64,000 nt of DNA from positions 20,479-84,478 of the forward strand of contig JAKUNG010000013.1 of assembly GCA_022452285.1 (NCBI GenBank), given 5' to 3'. A program made the position numbers and the translations under genes. This document shows positions 8,804 through 16,801 of the stretch, piece after piece; positions within the stretch are counted from its first letter, which is position 1; each line of letters opens with the position of its first letter. Below the pieces are notes generated by a model that was not told where the DNA came from, did not search any database, and saw nothing but the letters and a program-made list of their open reading frames with translations. This stretch comes from Terriglobia bacterium. Its GTDB lineage: Bacteria > Acidobacteriota > Terriglobia > Versatilivoradales > Versatilivoraceae.

Positions 8804-9383
8804 AAAGGTCTTACTGGTTTGTTCCTCAAATAGTACTAATTTCCGCAAAGCTGTTAATTGTCTCTCAACTCAGTCGATCTTCGATAAGCCAGAATTAGAT
8901 TTTCTCTGTAGCCTAGGTGATCTTCAAGATTTGAGGCAAATTCAAGAGGCTAAAAAGATCTGGGTCTTTCCGCATCGGCGGGACTTATGGAATGGAATAC
9001 GACTGTGGCGAAAAATTTTCAAACAACGTTATGATGCTGTCGTAGTTTTTTGGTGTTTAGATACAGGTCGTCTACTCCAGAAAATTTTTTCTCTAAGTTT
9101 TGGAATCCAAAAAATACTTGTTTTTAATGAAAATCTTGATTGTGCCTTTCTTAGTTGTTCTTTTTTAAAAAAATTCCTGATGGCACGATTTCATGATGGT
9201 CATTTAACAGTAAAATTTCCTGTTCAGTCATTAGTTTTAACTGTAAAAAGAATTGTCTATACCTGCCTACGAATATTGGTTTTCCCTATTAGTTTTGTTG
9301 CTTTGACTGGAGCGGTTATGACCCTATATTTGAAAAAAAGTCTATCCTCTAGGATTATTAAAAAACCTAAGCGACGGTTTTAG
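8796..9383 (+). CDS. Unknown protein with C-terminal membrane segment, coupled to a glycosyltransferase
   Basis: This is a 195-residue protein that I do not recognise. A longer frame is open from 8745, but the ATG at 8796 has GAAGG about 5 nt upstream and overlaps the previous stop by 8 bases, so I use it. The N-terminal half starts MSEKVLLVCSSNSTNF and contains KQRYDAVVVFWC followed by KILVFNEN. This alternation of strands resembles the first Rossmann half of GT-B glycosyltransferases (GT9-like), but the second half is replaced by a hydrophobic stretch (about 146-172) and a basic tail (KKPKRRF). It may be a truncated or reduced glycosyltransferase, or a membrane partner of the GT4 enzyme. 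It is the last gene of the glycan cluster. Confidence 0.7.
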   Translation: MSEKVLLVCSSNSTNFRKAVNCLSTQSIFDKPELDFLCSLGDLQDLRQIQEAKKIWVFPHRRDLWNGIRLWRKIFKQRYDAVVVFWCLDTGRLLQKIFSLSFGIQKILVFNENLDCAFLSCSFLKKFLMARFHDGHLTVKFPVQSLVLTVKRIVYTCLRILVFPISFVALTGAVMTLYLKKSLSSRIIKKPKRRF

Positions 9384-9474
9384 ACATAGGGAGAAAATTA
9401 ACCAGTAGAATTATCATATTAGACTTTTTGAAGACTGAAAAAGCCTGTTCCATTAAAATAAATAAAAAAAATTA

Positions 9475-9514
9475 AACTTTTCGATACTGACTTTCGTCTT
9501 TTACTAATAAGGAG
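9475..9514 (+). promoter_or_regulatory. ECF-type promoter in front of the sigma factor gene (copy A)
   Basis: AACT at 9475-9478 and CGTC at 9495-9498 are separated by exactly 16 bases, the layout of ECF sigma promoters (an AAC-type -35 and a CGTC -10). The block CTGACTT-T-CGTCTTTTA-C-TAATAAGG recurs with two substitutions before gspD at 20765-20803, again with 16-base spacing. Similarity continues more weakly to about 9530. The ribosome site of the sigma gene directly follows the block. Confidence 0.65.
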
Positions 9515-9519
9515 GCCCA

Positions 9520-10107
9520 TTGGGGCTTGTACAATTAACTGAAAAAGATCTGGTTGAAAGAACCATCCAAGGTGATCCTAACGCTTTTAATTTGTTAGTA
9601 AGTCGCTGGGAAAAAAGACTCTTTAACTATATCTACCGTTTAGTTGGTAACCGAGATGATGCTCTTGATATCTGTCAAGAAACGTTTTTAAAGGCTTATC
9701 AACAGATATCTTATCTTCGTGATTATAAAAAGTTTCAAGGCTGGTTGTTTAAAATTGCTCGCAATTTTAGCATTTCTTATTATCGTTCAAAGAACCAATC
9801 TAAAACCAGTAATGTAGTAGAAAATCAGCAGGAGCTGGATAATATTTTGTTACGAAAATACAGGGAAACATCAGGGAATCAAAGAAAACTAGAACCTACA
9901 GAACTTCGTTTGTTGGTTGAAGGAGCTCTTAACAAATTAAATTTTGAACAACGAGAAACAGTAGTGCTGAAAATATTCGAAGGGTTTAAATTTAATGAAA
10001 TTGCAAATATTTTAGGATGTCCAGTGAGTACTGTTAAGTCCCGACTGTATCTGGGACTGAACCAACTTAAGGATATTCTCATGATGGATTCAGGGGAGAA
10101 AATATGA
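9520..10107 (+). CDS. ECF (RpoE-like) RNA polymerase sigma factor
   Basis: In this 195-residue sigma-70 family protein of the extracytoplasmic-function group, region 2 spans about residues 15-85 (FNLLVSRWEKRLFNYIYRL, then DDALDICQETFLKAY and FQGWLFKIARNFSISYYR). Region 4 spans about 130-190 (LNFEQRETVVLKIFEGFKFNEIANILG and the helix-turn-helix STVKSRLYLGLNQL). The start is TTG with AAGGAGG only 4 nt upstream, which is close. No ATG or GTG is better placed. The stop overlaps the anti-sigma ATG by 4 bases. A matching promoter block lies at its own 5' end and before gspD, which suggests autoregulation and control of the secretion system (inference). Confidence 0.93.
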   Translation: MGLVQLTEKDLVERTIQGDPNAFNLLVSRWEKRLFNYIYRLVGNRDDALDICQETFLKAYQQISYLRDYKKFQGWLFKIARNFSISYYRSKNQSKTSNVVENQQELDNILLRKYRETSGNQRKLEPTELRLLVEGALNKLNFEQRETVVLKIFEGFKFNEIANILGCPVSTVKSRLYLGLNQLKDILMMDSGEKI

Positions 10108-10793
10108 ATTGCGAGATTTGTCGGGAACTTTTTATAGATTATTTAGGTTCAGAGCTAGATCACGAATTAAGTGAAAAGTTTAGTAAACATCTTAATGAGT
10201 GTTCTCAATGTCGGGAAAAGCTGGCCTTATTGAGTAAAACTCAGGTTGATTTAAAAGTGGCATGGCCTGACGAAGAGGTTCCCAAGCATCTGTACTTTGA
10301 CTTTCCTAGAGTTCAGTCTTCACCTAGCTCTATTTGGTCTGCTATTTGGGGTATGCCCAGATTTGCCTGGAACGGTCTGACAGTAGTAGTTTGTTTTATT
10401 GTCTGTATAGGCTCACTAGCTTTCTTAGATGCTAGAATTCAGTTAGAAAAAAGTGGTTTAAGTCTATCTTTTGGATCTAATGTTCCTGCCCCAGTTTTCC
10501 AGCAAGCTCAAGTCCCATTTCAAAACTTTGTAGATCGTGAAGAAGAATTCAAGAAAATCGTTGATCAAAGATTCCGAGTATTACAAGAATCCTATGAAGG
10601 TAAATTAACAAAAGGTATTGCTCAAGTAAGCGCTCAGTGGGAACAACAGAGATTAATAGACATTCGGAGGATTCAAGGTGATCTGAGTTACTTGCAGATG
10701 CTGCAAAAATTGACTCACCAGGAATCTGCTCGCAATAAAATTTTAATTAGTTCGATGGCTGATCGTTATCTAATGACTCAGGTGTCAAAGTAG
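10104..10793 (+). CDS. Zinc-finger anti-sigma factor, membrane anchored
   Basis: In this 229-residue protein the N-terminal anti-sigma zinc domain has C3 and C6, then H29-x3-C33-x2-C36 (HLNECSQC), the classic HxxxCxxC pattern. One membrane span lies at about 88-108 (WNGLTVVVCFIVCIGSLAFL). The outer part (110-229) is charged and probably coiled coil (about 140-210). The family holds its cognate sigma factor inactive at the membrane until a signal releases it. The 4-base overlap with the sigma gene supports a cognate pair. No signal can be read from the periplasmic domain. Confidence 0.9.
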   Translation: MNCEICRELFIDYLGSELDHELSEKFSKHLNECSQCREKLALLSKTQVDLKVAWPDEEVPKHLYFDFPRVQSSPSSIWSAIWGMPRFAWNGLTVVVCFIVCIGSLAFLDARIQLEKSGLSLSFGSNVPAPVFQQAQVPFQNFVDREEEFKKIVDQRFRVLQESYEGKLTKGIAQVSAQWEQQRLIDIRRIQGDLSYLQMLQKLTHQESARNKILISSMADRYLMTQVSK

Positions 10794-10857
10794 CTTATCC
10801 AAAATAAAGATTAGGTTCGAAATAGTGTGTAGTTTAGAGGACAAGAGGAGTTTTGTT

Positions 10858-11454
10858 ATGAAAAAAAGCAACTTTCAATTATTAAGGATGATTGGCATTT
10901 TTTGTGCTTTCTTGACTGTAAGTTATGCTCAGGAAGTTGACTATCAGATTACTTCAATAAATCCAAAGAATTATGATGAACTTCGTGTAGAGATGGAAAA
11001 GTTTCAGGGAATCATTGAAAATTCTGTGGCCCAAAATTTAAAGGGAACTTTTCCAATTTTAGGGGCACCTAAGGGAAGCTACTTAGAGGATTTTGGAGTT
11101 GTCTTCTCTTTAGAGGCTAATCTATATCAGATTCGGCCCATTTCTCCGTTTAGTCCTAAGCCCCATAGTCGTAAAGAGTTGGATGAGGCTTACCAATCTT
11201 TGTTAGATCGAGTAGACGTCCTCAGAAAAAGTATGCTTCTAACTATTGCGGAAAATGGGACTTCCTTAAGGCAGCTAAGGCCTACAGATAACCTGGCTGT
11301 AATCGTTCATCTGTTTAATGGATATACTGATCCCAGTCGACGGTATCCTTCTCAATTAATTATAAAGATTAAGATGGACTCTTTGAGTCAATACAGTCAA
11401 AGAAAAATTACTTTAGAGCAGTTCTCTGAAAAAGTTCACATCACCCATTTCTAA
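10858..11454 (+). CDS. Unknown secreted protein in the sigma factor/secretion operon
   Basis: This is a 198-residue protein of unrecognised family. The frame is open from 10825, but the ATG at 10858 has AAGAGGAG about 7 nt upstream and opens a clear signal peptide (MKKSNFQLLRMIGIFCAFLTVSYA, cut before Q). The mature part is charged, without cysteines, and predicted mixed alpha/beta. It contains GTFPILGAPKGSYLEDFGVVF and ISPFSPKPHSRKELDEAY. It stands between the anti-sigma gene and gspE, ending 7 bases before gspE, so it shares their transcript. A periplasmic signal sensor for the anti-sigma factor, or a secretion accessory protein, would both fit. Neither is shown. Confidence 0.8.
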   Translation: MKKSNFQLLRMIGIFCAFLTVSYAQEVDYQITSINPKNYDELRVEMEKFQGIIENSVAQNLKGTFPILGAPKGSYLEDFGVVFSLEANLYQIRPISPFSPKPHSRKELDEAYQSLLDRVDVLRKSMLLTIAENGTSLRQLRPTDNLAVIVHLFNGYTDPSRRYPSQLIIKIKMDSLSQYSQRKITLEQFSEKVHITHF

Positions 11455-11461
11455 GGAGCGT

Positions 11462-13156
11462 ATGGCTAGTACTCTCATAGGTCAGTTACTACTGGACCGT
11501 AATCTAATTTCGCCGACCGATCTTCAAAATGGTCTATCCCTCCAAAAAGAGAGACGGGACAAGATTGGTAAAATTCTGACTGACTTAGGTTATCTTGCAG
11601 AAAAAGACCTGATGAGCGTTTTGTCAGAACAGTTGGAAGTACCTTTAATCAGAGCCGATGAGTTTCCTGATGTACCGTTAAAAGTTGAAAAACTTTCTGT
11701 TAAATTTCTCCGACAATTTCAGGTCCTACCCTTGGGTCTTGAAGAAAATCTGTTAACAGTGGCTATGGCAGATCCTTCAGATTCAGACACTTTAGAATCT
11801 TTACGTATGTTTACTGGCTATGACGTCCGAATGTGTTTAGGGACTACCCAGGAAATAGCTGAAGGTATAGAGCGCCTTTATAGTCCGACCGAGGAGGAAG
11901 CAAAGCAAGTTGAGGAACAGCTTACTCCGGGAGCAGCTAACCAATCAGGAGCCACAGAAGATATTGAACATCTAAGGGACAGGGCTTCTGAGCTTCCAGT
12001 AATTCGCCTCGTCAACCAAATGATTTCTCGAGCTGTTGAGAGAAGAGCTAGTGACATCCATGTTGAACCCTTTGAAAAAGATTTTAGGATCCGATATCGA
12101 ATTGATGGAATTTTACAAGCGGTTGATGCTCCTTCTCTTGAACTCAAAGCGCCAGTGATTTCGCGACTAAAGCTTATGGCTAAGTTAAATATTGCTGAAA
12201 GGCGATTACCTCAAGATGGACGAATTAAGCTTAAAGTTTTGGGCAAAGAAATTGATTTAAGGGTTTCAACTCTCCCAACTCTATATGGAGAGAGTGTAGT
12301 AATGCGTATTTTGGACAAGAGTGATACCAGTGCTTTTGATCTGAAGAGTTTAGGCTTCCCTGACGATGTGTTATCTATTGTTGAGCGTTTGACTTCGCTA
12401 CCTTATGGAATTTTCTTGGTTACGGGACCCACAGGTAGTGGAAAATCCACCACTTTATATAGTGCTATGAAAAGGATTAATTTACCGGACAAAAAAATCA
12501 TTACGGTTGAAGATCCAGTTGAATATCAGATGGATGGTATTAATCAGATTCATGTTAATACTCAAATTGGATTGACTTTTGCTGCGGGTCTTCGGCATAT
12601 AGTTCGGCAAGATCCAGATGTGATCATGGTAGGAGAAATCCGAGATCTAGAAACTGCTGAAATTGCTATTCGTGCAGCACTCACTGGTCATTTAGTCTTT
12701 AGTACTTTGCATACTAACGATGCCCCAAGTGCTGTTACCCGCTTAGTTGATATGGGAGTTGAAAACTATCTACTCTCTTCCTGTTTAGTGGGAGTTTTAG
12801 CACAGCGGTTAGTACGTATTGTTTGTCAACATTGCCGATCTGGATATCCAGGTGACTTGGAGCACCTAAAATCCCTTGGGATTGTTTTAAATGGAGATCC
12901 AAGTATTACTCTTTATCAAGGGAAAGGTTGTGAAGCTTGTGGATTTACTGGGTATGAAACACGCAAGGGAATTTTTGAGCTTATGGAAATAGACGATGAA
13001 ATTCGTCGTATGGTTGTGACTAACCAATCCGCTAATACTATTGCCCAGTATGCACGTAAACAGGGAATGAAAACTTTGAGAGAAGATGGTTTTGACAAGG
13101 TCCTAACGGGGACTACTACCTTAGATGAAGTTTTACGAGTGACCCAAGACGTTTGA
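11462..13156 (+). CDS. gspE: Type II secretion ATPase GspE
   Basis: This 564-residue hexameric ATPase powers pseudopilus assembly at the inner membrane. The N-terminal MshEN/T2SSE_N domain covers about 1-150. The catalytic half has Walker A GPTGSGKST at 322-330, Asp box ITVEDPVEY at 347-355, Walker B VIMVGEIRD at 387-395 and His box TGHLVFSTLHTND at 408-420. A four-cysteine zinc module (VCQHC and GCEACG) lies between the Walker B region and the C-terminus, as in GspE and PilB. The next genes (pseudopilins, GspK and a secretin) make GspE a better name than PilB. Confidence 0.95.
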   Translation: MASTLIGQLLLDRNLISPTDLQNGLSLQKERRDKIGKILTDLGYLAEKDLMSVLSEQLEVPLIRADEFPDVPLKVEKLSVKFLRQFQVLPLGLEENLLTVAMADPSDSDTLESLRMFTGYDVRMCLGTTQEIAEGIERLYSPTEEEAKQVEEQLTPGAANQSGATEDIEHLRDRASELPVIRLVNQMISRAVERRASDIHVEPFEKDFRIRYRIDGILQAVDAPSLELKAPVISRLKLMAKLNIAERRLPQDGRIKLKVLGKEIDLRVSTLPTLYGESVVMRILDKSDTSAFDLKSLGFPDDVLSIVERLTSLPYGIFLVTGPTGSGKSTTLYSAMKRINLPDKKIITVEDPVEYQMDGINQIHVNTQIGLTFAAGLRHIVRQDPDVIMVGEIRDLETAEIAIRAALTGHLVFSTLHTNDAPSAVTRLVDMGVENYLLSSCLVGVLAQRLVRIVCQHCRSGYPGDLEHLKSLGIVLNGDPSITLYQGKGCEACGFTGYETRKGIFELMEIDDEIRRMVVTNQSANTIAQYARKQGMKTLREDGFDKVLTGTTTLDEVLRVTQDV

Positions 13157-13225
13157 GCTGATGGACTTTAGTGGCGATATGATGTAAGAGACAATATTTA
13201 TCAGCAGGTAACACTGAGAAAATAA

Positions 13226-14440
13226 ATGGCAATTTTTTTTTACAAAGCCCTAGAAAAAAGTGGTGGTACGGTGGATGGCGAGTTGGAGGGTTCAGACGAT
13301 AAGACTGTGGCCCTTAAACTTCAGAATATGGGCCTAATGCCTATCCATATTGGAACCAAACAATCAGTTCGACCATGGGATCTTCAAATTCAATGGCCCT
13401 TTGGTGGGGTTAGTTCCAAAGATGTAATGTTTTTTACACAGGAACTTTCAACCTTGGTAAATGCCGGGTTGCCCTTAGATCGAAGTCTGGTCATTTGTAA
13501 GGAGCTTTCTGATCAACCACGGCTTCAGTTTGTTGTAGGGGATATTCTGGAAGGTATTAGACAAGGAAAGTCTTTTGCAGATAGTCTTTCAATGCATCCC
13601 AAAGCTTTTTCCAGGCTTTATATTAATATGGTCAGGGCTGGAGAAGCGAGCGGTTCGTTACCTACTGTGTTGGATCGGTTAGTTGAGTTTCAACAGTCAG
13701 CAGATGAGTTAAAAAGCTATTTAATTTCTTCATTGATATACCCGTCTCTCTTGACATTTGTTGGTGGGGCCTCAGTGATTGTCCTACTTAATTATGTCAT
13801 ACCCAAGTTTGCTGAAGTTTTTCAAGATGTTGGACAGTCTTTACCACTACCCACCCAGATACTTCTAACAATAAGTGAGACGACCAAAACTCATTGGTGG
13901 TGGGGAATCGTGGGTGCTGGAATTTTTTTATTTATTTTTTCTCGGTTTATTGCAACTAACAAAGGTCGGCTTTTTTGGGATAAGCTCAAGTTAAAGATTG
14001 CAATCTTGGGACAAGTATTTAGCAAGATAGAAGTAGCTAGAATTTCTAAAACGTTAGGAACTTTAATTCATAATGCTGTACCGTTAGTTCAATCCCTCAA
14101 TATTGTAAAGGAAATTACTGGAAACAAGGTGATAGCCAATGCTATCCAAGAAATTTCTGAAGGTGTTAAGGAAGGTGAAGGAGTAGCTGTGCCAATGAAA
14201 AGGACTGGAGTTTTTCCGCCTTTAGCAATTCACTTAGTAGAAGTCGGAGAGGAAACCGGTCGTTTAGATGCTATGTTGCTAGAGTTGTCGAGGGTCTATG
14301 ATAAAGAGGTTCGTTCCTCTATCAAAAACTTGATTACTCTTTTTGAGCCCCTCATGATTCTTGTGATGGGAATTATGGTAGGCGCCATTGTAATTTCGAT
14401 GTTACTAGCCATTGTAAGTATTAATGAAGTGCCGTTGTAA
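13226..14440 (+). CDS. gspF: Type II secretion inner-membrane platform protein GspF
   Basis: In this 404-residue polytopic protein two repeated T2SSF domains (about 67-190 and 270-395) surround three membrane spans at about 168-192, 224-242 and 376-400. The motifs FFTQELSTLVNAGLPLDRSL and INMVRAGEASGSLPTVLDRL in the first repeat, and IARISKTLGTLIHNAVPLVQSL and LVEVGEETGRLDAMLLELS in the second, are typical. It couples the GspE ATPase to pseudopilin extraction from the membrane. The ribosome site before the ATG is weak. It sits 69 bases after gspE. Confidence 0.95.
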   Translation: MAIFFYKALEKSGGTVDGELEGSDDKTVALKLQNMGLMPIHIGTKQSVRPWDLQIQWPFGGVSSKDVMFFTQELSTLVNAGLPLDRSLVICKELSDQPRLQFVVGDILEGIRQGKSFADSLSMHPKAFSRLYINMVRAGEASGSLPTVLDRLVEFQQSADELKSYLISSLIYPSLLTFVGGASVIVLLNYVIPKFAEVFQDVGQSLPLPTQILLTISETTKTHWWWGIVGAGIFLFIFSRFIATNKGRLFWDKLKLKIAILGQVFSKIEVARISKTLGTLIHNAVPLVQSLNIVKEITGNKVIANAIQEISEGVKEGEGVAVPMKRTGVFPPLAIHLVEVGEETGRLDAMLLELSRVYDKEVRSSIKNLITLFEPLMILVMGIMVGAIVISMLLAIVSINEVPL

Positions 14441-14489
14441 GGAAAATACCTAAAGTCAGATACAGATAACAAAACTAGGAGTAATAGCT

Positions 14490-14966
14490 ATGCGAGTCAA
14501 AATAGATAATGTAAGCAATCAAACTTTAGTTAGTCAAAAACATTGTCAAATTCAGAAACAACAAAGAGGGTTTACCTTGATTGAGCTTCTTGTTGTCATG
14601 GTTATCATAGGTCTGCTTGGCGCCTTAGTGGGGCCCCGGCTTTTCAAAAATGTAGGTCGAAGCAAAATAACAGCAGCTAAAACTCAAATAGCAATGTTTC
14701 AATCAGCCTTGGGACAATACAAACTGGAAGTAGGTAGCTTTCCTGCCACTGAGGAGGGATTAGCCGCCCTTAGAACTAAACCAGTCTCAGCGGATTATTG
14801 GGATGGCCCTTATTTACAAAAAGATGTTCCTCTTGATCCCTGGAATAGAGAATATTTGTATCGATATCCCAGTGAAAATGGAGATGAACCTGAAATTATT
14901 TCTTATGGCCTAGATGGGCGAGAAGGTGGAGAAGGTGAAAATTCGGATATTTTCAGTTGGCAATAG
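14490..14966 (+). CDS. gspG: Major pseudopilin GspG
   Basis: This 158-residue prepilin has an unusually long leader of 27 residues ending in QQRG, cut before F28. The mature N-terminus FTLIELLVVMVIIGLLGALV has the conserved Glu at +5. The C-terminal half carries the GspG signature: LGQYKLEVGSFPATEEGLAAL, DYWDGPYLQKDVPLDPW and YRYPS. GspG forms the shaft of the pseudopilus that pushes substrates through the secretin. The length of the mature part (131) fits. The prepilin peptidase that would process it (GspO/PilD) is not in this window. Confidence 0.95.
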   Translation: MRVKIDNVSNQTLVSQKHCQIQKQQRGFTLIELLVVMVIIGLLGALVGPRLFKNVGRSKITAAKTQIAMFQSALGQYKLEVGSFPATEEGLAALRTKPVSADYWDGPYLQKDVPLDPWNREYLYRYPSENGDEPEIISYGLDGREGGEGENSDIFSWQ

Positions 14967-15528
14967 TTTCCCGTTAGGCACGGGAAATGAGAGTTGTATC
15001 GAGGATAATTATCCAGCTTGGGTCAATCCTACGCCAAGGAAACATTCCAATCATGGGTTTACTCTTTTGGAACTGCTTGTCGTCATGCTGATACTGACCG
15101 TACTTATTTTAGTAGCAGTTCCCTCTATAACTCGTGGTCTGGCAAGTTTGCGATTGGAGAATTCTTCTAGACAAATAGCTGCAGCCTTGAGGGTTGCAAG
15201 AGCAAAGGCTATCCGCAAGCAAGAGATATATTTCATGGAATTTGATATGAATAAAGTGCAGGTTACGCTTGCCTGTCCAGGTAATGGTTATCAGAAAATA
15301 TTTTCTTTACCAGAGGGAATTTCGTTTTCTAAAGTAACTTTATTAAATGAAAAAAAAAATGTGAAAGTCAGTTCGCGAAAACCTGTTACTTTTTTCTTTT
15401 TACCTAATGGAATATCACAAGCTTTTGAAGTGAGGTTAAAGAATGAACGGGGTAGAGAATTTAAGATTATTCAGGATGCTCTACTTAAAAATTCTCCTCG
15501 CATTGAAGAAGTTTTAATAAAGAGATGA
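14914..15528 (+). CDS. gspH: Minor pseudopilin GspH
   Basis: This 204-residue prepilin has mature N-terminus FTLLELLVVMLILTVLILVA after HSNHG, with Glu at +5. The body has the minor pseudopilin pattern (RQIAAALRVARAKAIRKQ, then beta-strands). The frame opens at an ATG at 14914, inside gspG, giving a 48-residue leader. A GTG at 14935 is an alternative and would still leave a long leader. The overlap of more than 30 bases with gspG is unusual but consistent with coupling. GspH sits near the pseudopilus tip with I, J and K. Confidence 0.85.
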   Translation: MGEKVEKVKIRIFSVGNSFPLGTGNESCIEDNYPAWVNPTPRKHSNHGFTLLELLVVMLILTVLILVAVPSITRGLASLRLENSSRQIAAALRVARAKAIRKQEIYFMEFDMNKVQVTLACPGNGYQKIFSLPEGISFSKVTLLNEKKNVKVSSRKPVTFFFLPNGISQAFEVRLKNERGREFKIIQDALLKNSPRIEEVLIKR

Positions 15529-15974
15529 AGAAAAATATAATTCAACTGCCAAAAAGGACTACCCAACCAGGTATTTCTGGTCCCCTTTTTTCCCAAGAGG
15601 GTTTTAGTCTTATGGAAGTTTTAGTTGCAGTAATGATTGTTGGGATTACATTTGTGACTCTTTTCGAACTATTATCCTCTTCAATGCAGACAGTCACCCG
15701 GATTCAAGATAGAGAACAGCTAGTCCGACTTGGTCAATCCAAGCTTAATGAACTAGTTTTAGAAGCAAATCAAGGGCAGATTATCGAATCATCTGGGAAT
15801 TTTGGCACTGAACATAGGTGGCAAGCAAAAATAGAAAATTTTGACTCAGGTGAGAGGACGGCTAAAACTCCTTATTACAGGGTTGTTAGGATTTTTCTGA
15901 AAATAATTGGGGAGAAGGGTAAGGGAGAAAAAGAATTTCTATTAGAAACTCTAACTTGGACCCCAAACGGATAG
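15525..15974 (+). CDS. gspI: Minor pseudopilin GspI
   Basis: In this 149-residue protein the leader of 26 residues ends in SQEG, and the mature part starts FSLMEVLVAVMIVGITFVTL with Glu at +5. Its later segments (VRLGQSKLNELVLEANQGQ, HRWQAKIENFD) match the GspI pattern. The ATG overlaps the gspH stop by 4 bases. GspI forms the tip subcomplex with J and K. Confidence 0.88.
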   Translation: MKKNIIQLPKRTTQPGISGPLFSQEGFSLMEVLVAVMIVGITFVTLFELLSSSMQTVTRIQDREQLVRLGQSKLNELVLEANQGQIIESSGNFGTEHRWQAKIENFDSGERTAKTPYYRVVRIFLKIIGEKGKGEKEFLLETLTWTPNG

Positions 15975-15976
15975 AC

Positions 15977-16789
15977 ATGTTTACGCAATATTCTAGATCC
16001 AAAAAAAGTCATAGAGGGTTTACTTTAATGGAATTACTGGTGAGTTTTTTAATCATTGGGGTTGTGTCAGTTGTTGTCCATTTAGGTTTCCGGATTGGAA
16101 TTAATTCTAGAGAAAGTGCTGAAAATGGTTTGCAGCAAGTCAGGACTACTGAAGCAATGTTAGATCTTATTCATCGGCAAGTTGGTTCAATGGTTCCTTA
16201 TACTTCACATCAAGAATATCAGGGCAATCCAGCAACAGTGTTACTATTCCAAGGAGACCCCCAGCTAATGCGCTTCGTATCAACATTCTCCTCTCGGTCT
16301 CGAAGTTCAGGAGGCTTGTACCTTGTGGAATATTTTATTTCTAAGCGGGCTAGAGGACAAACATTAGAACTTCGTGAGCAACCACTTCCTCAAGATGAAG
16401 AGTTATTAGGTACTATAATTTTGGGGGTGTCACGCACCGATGACAATCTTTTTGTTGCTCAATTTGGAGCGTTTAATCCCCGATCTGCATCCAGCAAATC
16501 TAATTCTCAATCCATTAAGCTTCTTGAGAATCTAGCTGAAATAGAATTTGTTTATCTTCAACGTCAGGAAGAAGAACACGATGAAGTTGGACTCAATTCA
16601 GGAGGAGGGATTTCTTATATGCCAGGGGCTGCAGGCTTACTGGCTTTAGCAGAATCATTGGTGTCTACTGAACAGTGGCGAGAAAAACTACCTGCAGGAT
16701 TTCAGATGAAACTCAAATGGAAAAGGAAAAGCCAACCTCCTTTAGGAACTAATAATTTTTCAGTTTGGGTTCCGATTCAAGTGGGGTAA
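15977..16789 (+). CDS. gspJ: Minor pseudopilin GspJ
   Basis: This 270-residue protein starts at the ATG at 15977, two bases after the gspI stop. A TTG at 15956 inside gspI is open in frame but gives no better ribosome site. The leader of 14 residues ends in HRG, then FTLMELLVSFLIIGVVSVVV with Glu at +5. The long soluble part contains RTTEAMLDLIHRQVGSMVPY and ends with LPAGFQMKLKWKRKSQ, a position where GspJ proteins have a conserved strand. Order and length support GspJ. Confidence 0.85.
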   Translation: MFTQYSRSKKSHRGFTLMELLVSFLIIGVVSVVVHLGFRIGINSRESAENGLQQVRTTEAMLDLIHRQVGSMVPYTSHQEYQGNPATVLLFQGDPQLMRFVSTFSSRSRSSGGLYLVEYFISKRARGQTLELREQPLPQDEELLGTIILGVSRTDDNLFVAQFGAFNPRSASSKSNSQSIKLLENLAEIEFVYLQRQEEEHDEVGLNSGGGISYMPGAAGLLALAESLVSTEQWREKLPAGFQMKLKWKRKSQPPLGTNNFSVWVPIQVG

Positions 16790-16801
16790 GGAACAAAAGG
16801 G

